From Weissella oryzae SG25 (GTDB taxonomy: Bacteria; Bacillota; Bacilli; Lactobacillales; Lactobacillaceae), in the NCBI RefSeq assembly GCF_000691805.2, contig NZ_DF820492.1:1-64000 (forward strand): a DNA stretch of 64,000 bases. The letters are read 5' to 3'. Position 1 is the first letter of the stretch. Each line of letters opens with the position of its first letter. The translations under genes and the position numbers were made by a program. Under the pieces are notes generated by a model, which worked only from the letters and a program-made list of their open reading frames with translations, ran no database searches and had not been told where the DNA came from. Below are positions 63,673 through 64,000 of the stretch, one piece after another.

Positions 63673-64000
63673 ATGTCATTTGCTAGTGATGTAAAGAAAG
63701 AACTAACAATGCTCGATATTTCTAAGGCTGACAATGCCCGAGCAGAGTTATCGGCTTTAATGCGGATGAATGGTTCTCTTGGCCTAGCCAATATGCACTT
63801 TACCTTAAATGTACAAACTGAAAATGCAGCGACTGCCCGCCGTATCCTTTCATTATTACAAAAGTTCTATGATGTGAACTCAGAGATTTCTGTTCGACGG
63901 CAAATGAAGTTAAAGAAAAATAACCTTTATGTCGTTCGAATAACCCAGGATGTTGATAAGTTATTAGATGATTTGCGGATTTTTGAAAATTTTGAATTAC
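63673..64000 (+). CDS. whiA: WhiA regulator, N-terminal part (truncated by window end)
   Basis: GGAGG lies 6 nt before the ATG. The visible 109 residues ([14 protein letters not shown] and the following LAGLIDADG-like domain) match WhiA, a sporulation and cell-division regulator conserved in Firmicutes. The HTH domain lies beyond the window. Confidence 0.92.
   Translation, partial: MSFASDVKKELTMLDISKADNARAELSALMRMNGSLGLANMHFTLNVQTENAATARRILSLLQKFYDVNSEISVRRQMKLKKNNLYVVRITQDVDKLLDDLRIFENFEL

Overview
The window looks like a chromosomal segment of a low-GC Gram-positive lactic acid bacterium, most likely of the Weissella/Leuconostoc side of Lactobacillaceae. The evidence is the AT-rich DNA, AGGAGG-type ribosome sites, CcpA-type cre boxes, AraR, XylR and RbsR regulators, and the gene order rapZ - glmR(yvcK) - whiA. 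The genus is an inference. The window opens with the 3' end of a 5S rRNA gene.

Layout. 1-3817: 5S end, a coiled-coil protein and a short UvrA paralogue. 3818-11616: L-arabinose locus (araB, araD, an aldo/keto reductase, divergent araR, araA and an arabinose-type MFS importer) with AraR-like operators and two perfect cre boxes. 11843-12949: a small sigma-like regulator with two small proteins. 13083-13249: a probable free-standing structured RNA. 13430-15511: rbsR and rbsK. 15512-16372: non-coding, then the xyl transporter promoter. 16373-47238: a GPH-family (XylP-like) xyloside transporter gene split by a 29.4-kb conjugative element. 47353-55341: GH43 beta-xylosidase, xylose MFS importer, xylR, xylA, xylB. 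55527-64000: a DUF421 gene with a stop codon, a VOC protein, a membrane protein, yihY, uvrA, a 42-residue basic protein, rapZ, glmR and the start of whiA.

The inserted element (16633-46043) is a complete plasmid-like conjugative unit. It has an XRE regulator, three iterons plus a RepA_N-type initiator, ParA and a partner, a sortase and an antigen I/II-like surface protein, a Gram-positive type IV secretion system (small VirB2-like protein, VirB6-like, PrgI/VirB3, VirB4, a lysozyme-CHAP VirB1-like protein, VirB8-like, a DUF3801 adaptor and the VirD4 coupling protein), Fic, a TOPRIM protein, an ArdC-like protein, a candidate oriT, MobC and a relaxase. It has no tyrosine or serine integrase. Its only recombinase is an IS110-family (DEDD + Ser) transposase, 110 bp from the right end.

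Main discovery. The non-coding stretch just upstream of that transposase (about 44564-44716) folds like an IS110 bridge RNA, with two internal loops each capped by a hairpin. One loop carries an 11-nt perfect complement to the right chromosomal flank and a 6-nt match to the left flank. The other carries a 7-nt complement to the left end of the 29.4-kb element and a 6-nt match to its right end. The order and strand polarity of all four are those of IS621 guides. Joining the element's ends in a circle would also create a TTGACT-17-TAAGAT promoter. I infer that the whole conjugative element is the mobile unit of a bridge-RNA-guided IS110 recombinase, which inserted it into the xyloside transporter. 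A second notable feature is an array of intrinsic hairpins directly in front of many transfer genes, suggesting processive antitermination. A third is a textbook -1 frameshift signal at the end of the ArdC-like gene.
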